Of a DNA stretch of 7,652 nt, positions 1-5,067 are shown one piece after another. The DNA is from Prevotellaceae bacterium. Its GTDB lineage: Bacteria > Bacteroidota > Bacteroidia > Bacteroidales > Bacteroidaceae. Numbering within the stretch: position 1 is the first letter of the stretch; each line of letters starts with the position of its first letter. The notes beneath the pieces were generated by a model. It had not been told where the DNA came from. It searched no databases and saw nothing but the letters and a program-made list of their open reading frames with translations. Where the stretch lies: contig JAGKTZ010000079.1 in the NCBI GenBank assembly GCA_021153165.1, forward strand, positions 1 through 7,652, given 5' to 3'. A program made the translations under genes and the position numbers.

Positions 1-1
1 C

Positions 2-100
2 TTTGCAAGAGTGAACACCGCGCTCACAAGGGGTAAGCCCTGCGTTGATATAGCGGTTATCCACCCGATCGAAAGCTATTGGCTGCATTGGGGTCCCGGA
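2..100 (+). pseudogene. Fragment of a glycoside-hydrolase-like protein at the left edge (possible chimeric end)
   Basis: Read in the frame starting at base 2, this stretch gives about 32 residues that look like real protein, including GKPCVDIAVIHP followed by IESYWLHWGP. I associate the pattern ALTRGKP..V.V.VIHPIESYWL.WGP with large glycoside-hydrolase-like proteins of gut Firmicutes, but this is recalled, not searched. Supporting signs are 55 G/C in the first 100 bases and a high share of G/C third positions (20 of 30 codons), both unlike the genes to the right. After about base 100 the frame runs antisense through the ROK kinase gene, so the fragment ends there. It is open at the window edge and has no start or stop of its own. 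It may be an assembly chimera or a true rearrangement. Confidence 0.4.
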
Positions 101-1018
101 GCTACCACCATTGAGAGAAGAAATCAACAGTTTTGCGTTGCCTTGGAAGATATTGAGAACATTTGCATCGTATGCTTCCTTCAATGGCTTCATCAAATAA
201 TCACCAGCCTTAGTCAATCCACCAAAGAATACGAATGCTTCAGGCGTATTGAAAGTAGTGAAGTCAGCACAAGCTGTACCTAACATTTTACCAGTAAAGT
301 CGAAGATTTCAAGTGCAATCTTGTCACCTTGTTCTGCAGCCTTGAACACATCAAAAGAAGTAATATTTGCTGGATCCAAACTGCGAAGGAGACTATCGCA
401 AGTATTCTTTTCAAGGAATTCACGAGCAGTACGAGCTACACCAGTAGCCGAGCAATAAGTTTCAAGACAACCACTGCGACCACATCCACACTTTCTGCCT
501 GCTGGAGTATGATCTACTACGAAGTGACCCAATTCGCCAGCAAAACCATCGCTACCGTAAACGATCTTACCATCTACTACGATACCGCTACCTACACCTG
601 TACCAAGGGTAATCATGATGAAGTTCTTCATACCACGAGCCACACCGTATGTCATTTCACCCATCGCAGCAGCATTAGCATCATTAGTCACACGACAAGG
701 AATACCGAGCGCATCTTCAAACATCTTTGCTACTGGCACGATACCAGGCCATACCAAGTTTGCAGCATATTCAATATTGCCTGTATAAAAGTTACCATTA
801 GGCGCACCGATACCCATACCCTTTACATTTTGGATACCACCAACGACATCGAGCGCAGGTTGGAGAGCCTCAACAGAAGCCTTCACATAATCTTTAAAGT
901 CAGGATAAGCTTGAGTCTTGATTGCTGTTTGAGCTTTGATTGTACCACGTTGGTCCACAATACCAAAAACAGAGTTAGTACCGCCCATATCAAGGCCAAT
1001 AACATAGGGATTTTCCAT
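2..1018 (-). CDS. ROK-family sugar kinase (glucokinase-like), 3' end disrupted
   Basis: This is a cytoplasmic ATP-dependent sugar kinase, probably phosphorylating glucose to glucose-6-phosphate. From the ATG at 1018 the protein shows the N-terminal phosphate-binding motif DMGGTNSVFGIVD (residues 10-22), the catalytic-Asp segment TNDANAAAMGE (111-121, Asp113), the second ATP-site motif LGTGVGSGIV (138-147), and the ROK zinc/sugar signature GELGH (161-165) with CGCGRSGCLE (177-186). FFGG at 264-267 is the adenosine-site motif. Similarity holds to ISSLNGGS, residue 306 (base 101). There the family normally continues with roughly AAVLGASALAW and stops after 10-20 residues. Here the frame instead reads unrelated residues and stays open to the window edge (339 codons). 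The true C-terminus is therefore missing or frameshifted. A good promoter lies upstream. The family call is firm; glucose specificity is inferred from similarity. Confidence 0.9.
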   Translation of the reverse strand, partial: MENPYVIGLDMGGTNSVFGIVDQRGTIKAQTAIKTQAYPDFKDYVKASVEALQPALDVVGGIQNVKGMGIGAPNGNFYTGNIEYAANLVWPGIVPVAKMFEDALGIPCRVTNDANAAAMGEMTYGVARGMKNFIMITLGTGVGSGIVVDGKIVYGSDGFAGELGHFVVDHTPAGRKCGCGRSGCLETYCSATGVARTAREFLEKNTCDSLLRSLDPANITSFDVFKAAEQGDKIALEIFDFTGKMLGTACADFTTFNTPEAFVFFGGLTKAGDYLMKPLKEAYDANVLNIFQGNAKLLISSLNGGSSGTPMQPIAFDRVDNRYINAGLTPCERGVHSCK

Positions 1019-1059
1019 AATTCTATAGATTTATTGGTTATTATTATTATTTCCGACGT

Positions 1060-1091
1060 CAAAGATAGTGAAAGGTGAGAGAAGAGGCAAA
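1060..1091 (-). promoter_or_regulatory. Bacteroidota-type promoter for the ROK kinase gene
   Basis: On the minus strand a perfect -7 box TATCTTTG (1067-1060; consensus TAnnTTTG) is preceded by TTTG (1091-1088) with a 20-base spacer, the spacing expected for the Bacteroidota primary sigma factor. It lies about 42 bases upstream of the kinase ATG. The -7 box sits at the edge of the first 84-base repeat. The equivalent position in the second repeat reads TATCTTTT, so only the gene-proximal copy keeps the consensus. Confidence 0.75.
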
Positions 1092-1222
1092 TAAAAAAGA
1101 ATATTTTTTAATTTGACTTTTCCGAACCGACTCCTATCTTATTAAAAGATAGTGAAAGGTGAGAGAAATACAAAATGAAAGTCAAAGATTTTTAATTTTG
1201 TAATGCCGAACCGACTCCTATC
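1062..1222. repeat. Two tandem imperfect 84-base repeats
   Basis: Two units (about 1062-1140 and 1146-1222) share GATAGTGAAAGGTGAGAGAA at the left and CCGAACCGACTCCTATC at the right, both offset by exactly 84 bases, with diverged A/T-rich middles. Unit 1 is bounded by AAGATAG (1062-1068) and its inverted copy CTATCTT (1134-1140). At the unit junction CTATCTT-attaa-AAGATAG (1134-1152) forms a perfect 7-bp inverted repeat. The bounded, flank-conserved layout is compatible with a short non-autonomous element or a duplicated regulatory segment. I do not recognise the family. Confidence 0.75.
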
Positions 1223-1318
1223 ATACAAAAAGTAGATAGAGGATTATTGTAAAAGTATTTCCAAATAGTGAGCGCCGACTTTATAGTATATCGGACAGTA
1301 CTACATCGTACAAAATAT

Positions 1319-1389
1319 AAAAAAGAAGAAAACTTAAAAGAGCGTCCTAAGAACTGCAATCTAAGGCCCCAAATAAGAGTTCTTCTTTT
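1319..1389 (-). ncRNA. Candidate small RNA 1 or bidirectional hairpin terminator
   Basis: A predicted hairpin has outer stem AAAAGAAGAA (1321-1330) with TTCTTCTTTT (1380-1389), 10 perfect pairs. Inside are CTTA/TAAG (1333-1336 with 1374-1377) and CCTAAG/CTAAGG (1346-1351 with 1361-1366, one mismatch). On the minus strand the hairpin starts about 5 bases after a consensus promoter and ends in a T-run (1324-1319), so a discrete transcript of about 70 bases is expected. No convincing reading frame fills it. It could equally be a terminator stopping transcription arriving from either side. I do not recognise an RNA family, and expression is unproven. Confidence 0.45.
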
Positions 1390-1394
1390 GCTTG

Positions 1395-1425
1395 CAAATC
1401 TACAAACAAAAAACTAAACGTACAA
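1395..1425 (-). promoter_or_regulatory. Minus-strand promoter in tandem unit 1
   Basis: The -7 box TAGATTTG (1402-1395) exactly fits TAnnTTTG, and TTG (1425-1423) lies 20 bases upstream. The implied start, near 1389-1390, coincides with the first base of the hairpin stem. The same boxes and spacing recur in unit 2. Confidence 0.6.
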
Positions 1426-1429
1426 TACT

Positions 1430-1513
1430 ATGGGCAAAAAAATGAAAAAAATTAACGATCATAAAGCATTCGTTGAGAAAATTGAGCCCCAAAAGACAGA
1501 CCTGCCGACTTAA
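1430..1513 (+). pseudogene. Truncated 5' end of a methyltransferase-like gene, copy 1
   Basis: A 27-codon frame begins MGKKMKKINDHKAFVEKIEP and stops at 1513. Compared with copy 2, it matches the N-terminus of a phage/mobile-element protein type I remember as K..F..KF.PKKTTDDCYTPP.VY, often annotated as a DNA methyltransferase-like or hypothetical protein. Copy 1 ends just where the TDD motif should come (QKTDLPT, then stop), so it looks truncated or deleted. It might instead be a genuine short peptide, but copy 2 argues for decay. The assignment is from memory and is tentative. Confidence 0.4.
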
Positions 1514-1528
1514 TAGAAGGCAAACCAT

Positions 1529-1603
1529 AAAAAAGAAGAGTGTATGCGTTAACCTGGATCCTAGTCCCTTGGCGCGTTTACCACACTCTCCTTTTTTTTA
1601 AGA
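1529..1603 (-). ncRNA. Candidate small RNA 2 or bidirectional hairpin terminator
   Basis: A strong stem pairs AAAAAAGAAGAGTGT (1529-1543) with ACACTCTCCTTTTTT (1583-1597): 15 positions with one mismatch. On the plus strand it is followed by a run of eight T (1592-1599), on the minus strand by six (1534-1529), so it can terminate in both directions. On the minus strand it begins shortly after a consensus promoter, as in unit 1, giving a predicted transcript of about 75 bases. The loop carries the palindrome GGATCC. The outer stem differs from unit 1 yet is just as well paired. It may also be the end of the glycosyltransferase operon transcript. Confidence 0.45.
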
Positions 1604-1608
1604 TGTTG

Positions 1609-1639
1609 CAAATCTACAAACAAAAAACTAAACGTGCAA
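1609..1639 (-). promoter_or_regulatory. Minus-strand promoter in tandem unit 2
   Basis: TAGATTTG (1616-1609) with TTG (1639-1637), spacer 20 bases, is identical in boxes and spacing to unit 1. The only change inside the spacer-proximal region is one base (GTGCAATACT here, GTACAATACT in unit 1). Confidence 0.6.
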
Positions 1640-1643
1640 TACT

Positions 1644-1753
1644 ATGGGCAAAAAAACGAAAAATTTAACAATTATAAAGCATTCGTTAAGAAATTTTCCC
1701 TCAAAACGTACACTGATGACTACTATTCGCCACCAGCTATCTACGGTCCATGA
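1644..1753 (+). pseudogene. Frameshifted 5' end of a methyltransferase-like gene, copy 2
   Basis: It starts MGKKTK from the ATG at 1644, then needs a one-base shift in the A-run (about 1659-1664) to continue in the frame of copy 1. That frame, from 1667, reads NNYKAFVKKF, SLKTYTDDYYSPPAIYGP, then TGA at 1751-1753. The order KxFVxKF, then TDDxYxPPxxY, is the pattern I recall from the N-terminus of phage- or island-borne methyltransferase-like proteins (TTDDCYTPPxVY). The ATG frame itself stays open further but its sequence resembles nothing. I call it a decayed gene start; the rest of that gene is not visible downstream. Confidence 0.45.
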
Positions 1754-1931
1754 GACCTTACACTACTTGACCAACTCAACAACAAAACTTCGGGAAATGA
1801 ACTTCACGAAGACACCTTCTCCAAAGTTAAATCATCACAACTACACTAAAGAAAATCATACCCCGTCAACCCTTAACTCAATACCTTATCAATCAAGCTA
1901 CCGCTCGAGGGGATTGAAAAACTTAGAGAAT
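1754..1931. other. Gene-free stretch between the repeats and the glycosyltransferase
   Basis: I see no conserved frame, promoter or strong terminator here. One weak inverted repeat CAATC (1890-1894) / GATTG (1912-1916) has no T-run. The minus-strand glycosyltransferase transcript probably reads through to the hairpin at 1529-1597. Confidence 0.5.
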
Positions 1932-3047
1932 TTAATGGACTCCGACCCTATTATTCCAAAATTCAAGGTACTGCTGAGCCACTTTAATGTGATTATGGTG
2001 CAAGTGTATATATTCTCGGCTTTGAGCAGAGAGATCTGAGACACGTTCAGGATTTTCTACCAATTCCTTTAATGCTTGGAATACGGCATTTTCGTTGGGC
2101 GAAACATTCACTATTGGTCGAAGTTTTTCTTCGCCTAATATAGCATAGTTTTCAGGTTCGCCACCGCCCACTACTACCAAACCTCGCGACATTGCCTCGA
2201 GCGCATTCATCGCTGGTGTATAGGAATAGAGTTGATCCAAGATCACATCACTATTATTCATCAAATGCTGATACTCGTCGAAAGGGACAGACTCCACTTT
2301 GATGATTTCCACACGTTCGGGGTAAAGCGCTTTGACACGCTCCAAGGCAGAGAGCATCACATCCGTACCCTTATACACACTACGCGCCTTTTGTATACCG
2401 ACAAAGAAACGGATAGGTCTGCTGCCATCACATTTTTCACGCGATGGTAAATCAGATTTTTCTTTTATGGGAAAGGGGATGAAGGTCAATTTCTGAGGAA
2501 ATTCCTTTTCGTAGCAGGCTTGATATTCATACAGACCCGAAATGATACCATCGCAATCACTTGCCACGAATTGATTGAGTCGGCCCTTTTCGCCAAATAG
2601 CCAATCTTCTTTCCAAGTGTCATTGTCAGCGCTTCGACGCTCCACATCCCCCATCATAAAGTCGCTGTACTCGAAAATAGCGCCTTCCAAGCACCCCTTG
2701 ACGTAATAATGATCCATACCAAAGGCTCCCATGAACACCGCACGATTGTGGCGGCGCAATTGGGCATAATATTTCCAGATGCGCTCTGCTTTCAGGGGGA
2801 GAAAGACTGGGTTAATGATTTGCACAACATCAAATCCGCGAAAACGACGAAAATTCCTCCACAAACGAAGACAATACACCAGAGAATCAAGTAAGCCCAA
2901 TGATTTTCTGCGCAAATCGATATCTCGAGGATAGCCTTTCCAGTTATCCCCGTCAGAAGCTACTACGACAGTATGCCCTAGCTGACGCAATCCGTCAGCC
3001 AACGTTGCATGCACATTGCTATAATCTCCGAGTAGTAGTATTTTCAT
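1932..3047 (-). CDS. GT-B type glycosyltransferase (GT4-like)
   Basis: This 371-residue cytoplasmic enzyme probably transfers a sugar from a nucleotide donor to a surface glycan or glycolipid; neither donor nor acceptor can be told. The N-terminal Rossmann half starts MKILLLGDYSNVHATLADGL and includes GHTVVVA (24-30) and FDVVQIINP (72-80). The C-terminal donor-binding half has KGTDVMLSALERV (226-238), SDVILDQLYSYTPAMNALEA (266-285) and RGLVVVGGGEPE (288-299), corresponding to the E-x7-E region of GT-B enzymes, here imperfect. No signal peptide or membrane segment is seen. Its ATG overlaps the stop of the preceding gene as ATGA (3047-3044), so the two are translationally coupled. No clear terminator follows. 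No other polysaccharide genes are present in this window. Confidence 0.85.
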   Translation of the reverse strand: MKILLLGDYSNVHATLADGLRQLGHTVVVASDGDNWKGYPRDIDLRRKSLGLLDSLVYCLRLWRNFRRFRGFDVVQIINPVFLPLKAERIWKYYAQLRRHNRAVFMGAFGMDHYYVKGCLEGAIFEYSDFMMGDVERRSADNDTWKEDWLFGEKGRLNQFVASDCDGIISGLYEYQACYEKEFPQKLTFIPFPIKEKSDLPSREKCDGSRPIRFFVGIQKARSVYKGTDVMLSALERVKALYPERVEIIKVESVPFDEYQHLMNNSDVILDQLYSYTPAMNALEAMSRGLVVVGGGEPENYAILGEEKLRPIVNVSPNENAVFQALKELVENPERVSDLSAQSREYIHLHHNHIKVAQQYLEFWNNRVGVH

Positions 3048-3511
3048 TCCTTTTCTATCAAATAGTCTGCAAAGATACGAGCAGCTGTCTCTACCATTTC
3101 CACACAGGGACGTTTCTTGTAATATAAGTCAGTGCGCGGTTCTGCCTGCGTATCGCGATGCGCTGCTGTGGTGCTCAATCCCAGCAGTTCCGCACAGATC
3201 AGCGAGCCATTTTCAGCCTTGAAACGCTCTGCCAACTGTTGCACGACCTCGTAATTGTGCGACTTCCCTACTCTATCCTCAGCATCCACCGCGCCTGTAT
3301 CCAGTCCTGCCAGCAAAAACATACCGCAAGCTGCACCACACGTCTGGCGCATACGACCAATGCCGCCGCCAAACGAGGCAGACATCCTCAGCGCCTGCTC
3401 CTCGGTGAAACCATACAAATCAGCAAATGCAGCCACTACAGACTGCGAACAATTATAACCGCTTTTGAACAGCTCGACAGCACGTTGTATCCTATTTTCG
3501 TAATTATTCAT
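3044..3511 (-). CDS. C_GCAxxG_C_C family protein
   Basis: This 155-residue soluble protein carries the conserved cysteines of the C_GCAxxG_C_C family (Pfam 'Putative redox-active protein'). They are Cys21 in SGYNCSQSV, the CGAACG motif (58-63) after FGGGIGRMRQT, Cys106 in GSLICAELLG and Cys136 in KKRPCVEMV. The family is thought to be redox-active or metal-binding, but its reaction is unknown. I chose the ATG at 3511; a TTG at 3523 would add only four residues (MIPD). The stop overlaps the start of the glycosyltransferase (ATGA), placing both in one operon under the -7 box at 3555-3548. Why a cysteine protein is coupled to a glycosyltransferase is unclear. Confidence 0.88.
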   Translation of the reverse strand: MNNYENRIQRAVELFKSGYNCSQSVVAAFADLYGFTEEQALRMSASFGGGIGRMRQTCGAACGMFLLAGLDTGAVDAEDRVGKSHNYEVVQQLAERFKAENGSLICAELLGLSTTAAHRDTQAEPRTDLYYKKRPCVEMVETAARIFADYLIEKE

Positions 3512-3547
3512 ATCGGGAATCAAATAAAATGATTAACTTCGCCATGG

Positions 3548-3555
3548 CAAATTTA
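3548..3555 (-). promoter_or_regulatory. -7 promoter box for the cysteine protein-glycosyltransferase operon
   Basis: TAAATTTG on the minus strand matches TAnnTTTG and lies about 37 bases upstream of the ATG at 3511. No clear TTG is found 19-21 bases upstream. The predicted start region overlaps the perfect 8-base palindrome GCCATGGC (3541-3548). The box lies between the divergent operon and the lipoprotein gene, so the two promoters must be within about 50 bases of each other. Confidence 0.5.
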
Positions 3556-3575
3556 CAATAAATTCATCATACTTT

Positions 3576-3986
3576 ATGAAAAAGTACCTTATTTTTATGC
3601 TAAGTATAGCAGTCTTCACCTCTTGTCAAAAAAGTTTTGACGAACGAATTGTCGAGGAAACCCAGGATTACACTTCACGCCAATGCCCCAAGTATGTCGA
3701 GCCTGGGAATCAATTGGATAGTTTAACTTATTCTACCACCACTCGAACAATCACTCACTGGTATTCTTTGAGCGGAGACAAGGCCGATTCCACCTATCAG
3801 GCTGCACTGAAAAACAATCCAGAGATGTATCGTGCCAAAACCCTGAGAAGTCTGATCAATGACACCAACTGGGAGGGATGCAAGCAGGAGGGCGTCAATT
3901 TCAGATACGTCTACCGTCTGGCCGATACTGGCGAACAAGTCTTTGAAATCCTGTTGACCCCAGTAGACTACCAAACGCAAAAATAA
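3576..3986 (+). CDS. Small lipoprotein of unknown function
   Basis: A 136-residue exported protein with a type II signal peptide: MKK, a hydrophobic core LIFMLSIAVF, and lipobox FTSC, so Cys17 would be acylated. Residues after it are QKSFDERIVEE, with acidic residues at +5/+6, loosely like the Bacteroidota surface-export signal, so a surface location is possible but not secure. The mature part has two further cysteines (37 and 102) that could pair. A segment near 59-70 (ITHWYSLSGDKA) and a C-terminal VNFRYVYRLADTG (107-119) resemble small hypothetical lipoproteins I have seen in Bacteroidales. I cannot name a domain. It is transcribed divergently from the cysteine protein operon and ends at the shared terminator. 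A weak -7-like TAACTTCG lies at 3534-3541. Confidence 0.8.
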   Translation: MKKYLIFMLSIAVFTSCQKSFDERIVEETQDYTSRQCPKYVEPGNQLDSLTYSTTTRTITHWYSLSGDKADSTYQAALKNNPEMYRAKTLRSLINDTNWEGCKQEGVNFRYVYRLADTGEQVFEILLTPVDYQTQK

Positions 3987-4052
3987 TTTTTCTGCTAAGT
4001 ATAGCGAAAATAACTCAGCAAAAAATTTCGCGACGTCTCGTTTAAAAAAAGT

Positions 4053-4097
4053 CTAACCTTTTTCAAAAAAGGTCTTGGTCTTTATGAAAAAGATTAG
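4053..4097. repeat. Inverted repeat after the lipoprotein gene
   Basis: CTAACCTTTTTC (4053-4064) is complementary to GAAAAAGATTAG (4086-4097) at 11 of 12 positions. A competing hairpin, ACCTTTTT (4056-4063) with AAAAAGGT (4066-4073), uses the same left arm, so two alternative folds exist. There is no T-run right after either. The role is unknown. Confidence 0.4.
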
Positions 4098-4132
4098 GGA
4101 AGTTTTTCTATAAAAAATCGATAGTCGGGCTG

Positions 4133-4150
4133 CAACTCCTTGCGGGGTTG
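4133..4150. repeat. Short hairpin with a GCAA tetraloop on the minus strand
   Basis: CAACTCC-TTGC-GGGGTTG gives a seven-pair stem with one G-U. Read on the minus strand, the loop is GCAA closed by C-G, the stable GNRA type. It lies between the lipoprotein gene and the shared terminator, without a T-run. Confidence 0.45.
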
Positions 4151-4170
4151 AATATCTGATTTGGGTTCAA

Positions 4171-4235
4171 AAAAAATCGAGTAAACAAGTAGACACCTCT
4201 ATTAGTGTATCCGTCTTGTTTACTCGACTATTTTT
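4171..4235. terminator. Bidirectional terminator shared by the lipoprotein gene and yebC
   Basis: TCGAGTAAACAAG (4177-4189) pairs perfectly with CTTGTTTACTCGA (4215-4227), 13 bp, with a possible inner ACAC/GTGT pair. It is flanked by an A-run on the left (4169-4176) and TTTTT on the right (4231-4235), so it can act as an intrinsic terminator in both directions. It sits between the ends of two converging genes. Confidence 0.85.
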
Positions 4236-4248
4236 ATTCTATAAACTA

Positions 4249-4974
4249 TTATTCAGTAGCCATATTAGTATAGACTGTCTGAACGTCGTCGAAGTCTTCC
4301 AACTTCTCTACCATTTTATCAATGCTTTCACGCTCCTCTGGAGTCACTTGCTTCATATCGTTGGGGATGTAGGTAAATTCTGCACCAACCACTTCGAAGC
4401 CGTTTTCTTCGAGGTGCTTTTGAATCAAAGCGAATGATTTGGGGTCGCCATAGATAGTGATTGAACCTTCTTCTTCATCTTCATCGTATTCGTCGTCTAC
4501 GCCGTAGTCAATGAGTTCGAGGATGAGTTCGTCCATTTCGAGGCCTGCTTGCTTTTTGAAAGAGAAAACACACTTGTGGTCGAAGAGGTAAGCCAACGAT
4601 CCCATTGTACCAAGGTTGCCATTGAACTTGTTGAACACCGAACGCACATCGCCCACTGTACGTGTGGGATTGTCGGTCAAAGTGTCTACAAAAATAGCTA
4701 CACCATGAGGACCGTAGCCTTCATAGGTCATAGTCTTGTAATCACTTTGGTCCTTACCCATCGCATTCTTGATAGCACGTTCGATATTGTCCTTTGGCAT
4801 ATTCTCGCGCTTAGCATTGGCGATGATTGCACGCAGTGCAGGGTTGTTTTCAGGTTCTGGACCGCCAGCCTTGACAGCAATAGCGATTTGCTTACCAATA
4901 CGTGTGAAGGTTTTAGCCATGTGGCCCCAGCGCTTCATCTTCGCTGCTTTACGATATTCAAATGCTCTTCCCAT
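4249..4974 (-). CDS. yebC: YebC/PmpR family regulator
   Basis: A 241-residue cytoplasmic protein of the YebC/PmpR/TACO1 family, known as a DNA-binding regulator in some bacteria and, in recent work, as a factor helping ribosomes through proline stretches. The start MGRAFEYRKAAKMKRWGHMA is near the family's usual N-terminus. KTFTRIGKQI (21-30), NPALRAIIANAKRENMPKDN (44-63) and YEGYGPHGVAIFVDTLTDN (84-102) follow, then RSVFNKFNGNLGTMGSLAYL (111-130). An acidic stretch (DDEYDEDEEEG, 160-170) lies in the third domain, and the end is FDDVQTVYTNM. Length is normal for the family. It follows pheT by 93 bases on the same strand, with a hairpin between; a weak TTTTG lies upstream but no good -7 box, so partial readthrough from pheT is likely. 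Confidence 0.95.
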   Translation of the reverse strand: MGRAFEYRKAAKMKRWGHMAKTFTRIGKQIAIAVKAGGPEPENNPALRAIIANAKRENMPKDNIERAIKNAMGKDQSDYKTMTYEGYGPHGVAIFVDTLTDNPTRTVGDVRSVFNKFNGNLGTMGSLAYLFDHKCVFSFKKQAGLEMDELILELIDYGVDDEYDEDEEEGSITIYGDPKSFALIQKHLEENGFEVVGAEFTYIPNDMKQVTPEERESIDKMVEKLEDFDDVQTVYTNMATE

Positions 4975-5021
4975 TTGTAGTATATTTTATTTGTTATACG
5001 ATTCTATATTTTATGCAAAAG

Positions 5022-5052
5022 GAAGGGCGGATAGCCTTTCTATCAACCCTTC
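5022..5052 (-). terminator. Hairpin terminator after pheT
   Basis: On the minus strand GAAGGG and CCCTTC (5052-5047 with 5027-5022) pair, with an inner GATAG/CTATC stem (5044-5040 with 5034-5030) and a five-base loop. It is followed by CTTTTG, a short T-run, so termination may be partial. It lies 15 bases after the pheT stop and 48 before the yebC start. Confidence 0.6.
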
Positions 5053-5067
5053 GCTTAATGATAATTA

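Larger units (their letters stand above)
1274..1503. repeat. Tandem cassette, unit 1 (hairpin, leader, truncated gene start)
   Basis: This unit and the next share the same order of parts: GCCGACTT.ATAG, then ATAAAAAAGAAG opening a hairpin, then a nearly identical stretch of about 45 bases starting GCAAATCTACAAAC (1394 here, 1608 in unit 2) that runs through an ATG (1430 and 1644) into about 60 bases of related coding-like sequence. The offset of the conserved part is 214 bases. Unit 1 carries extra bases (about 1287-1311) between the GCCGACTT motif and the hairpin. The hairpin stem and loop differ between units while the flanks are conserved. Confidence 0.8.
1504..1720. repeat. Tandem cassette, unit 2
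   Basis: Second copy of the unit described at 1274-1503. The block from GCAAATCTAC (1608) to GCATTCGTT (about 1690) is close to identical to unit 1, with a one-base loss in the A-run after the ATG and several substitutions. Similarity fades around 1710-1720. The hairpin region has a different stem sequence and length, although it opens with the same ATAAAAAAGAAG. Confidence 0.8.

Noticed and set aside
329..1078. 249-codon plus-strand open frame opposite the ROK kinase
   Set aside because: It is the antisense shadow of a clear kinase gene; its Thr/Ser/His-rich translation has no recognisable motif.
1062..1222. CRISPR array
   Set aside because: Only two units, with a diverged middle and conserved ends on an 84-base period; no short identical repeats with regular spacers and no cas genes.
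1890..1916. Terminator for the glycosyltransferase gene
   Set aside because: The stem CAATC/GATTG is only 5 bp with a 17-base loop and no T-run on the minus strand.
1644..2039. 131-codon plus-strand open frame
   Set aside because: Only its first codons match the repeat. The rest is composition-like sequence rich in Thr/Ser/His/Asn, with no motif, and its end runs antisense into the glycosyltransferase gene. The one-base-shifted frame is the one that resembles a protein.
4549..4980. 143-codon plus-strand open frame opposite yebC
   Set aside because: Antisense shadow of a highly conserved gene; no start context or motif.
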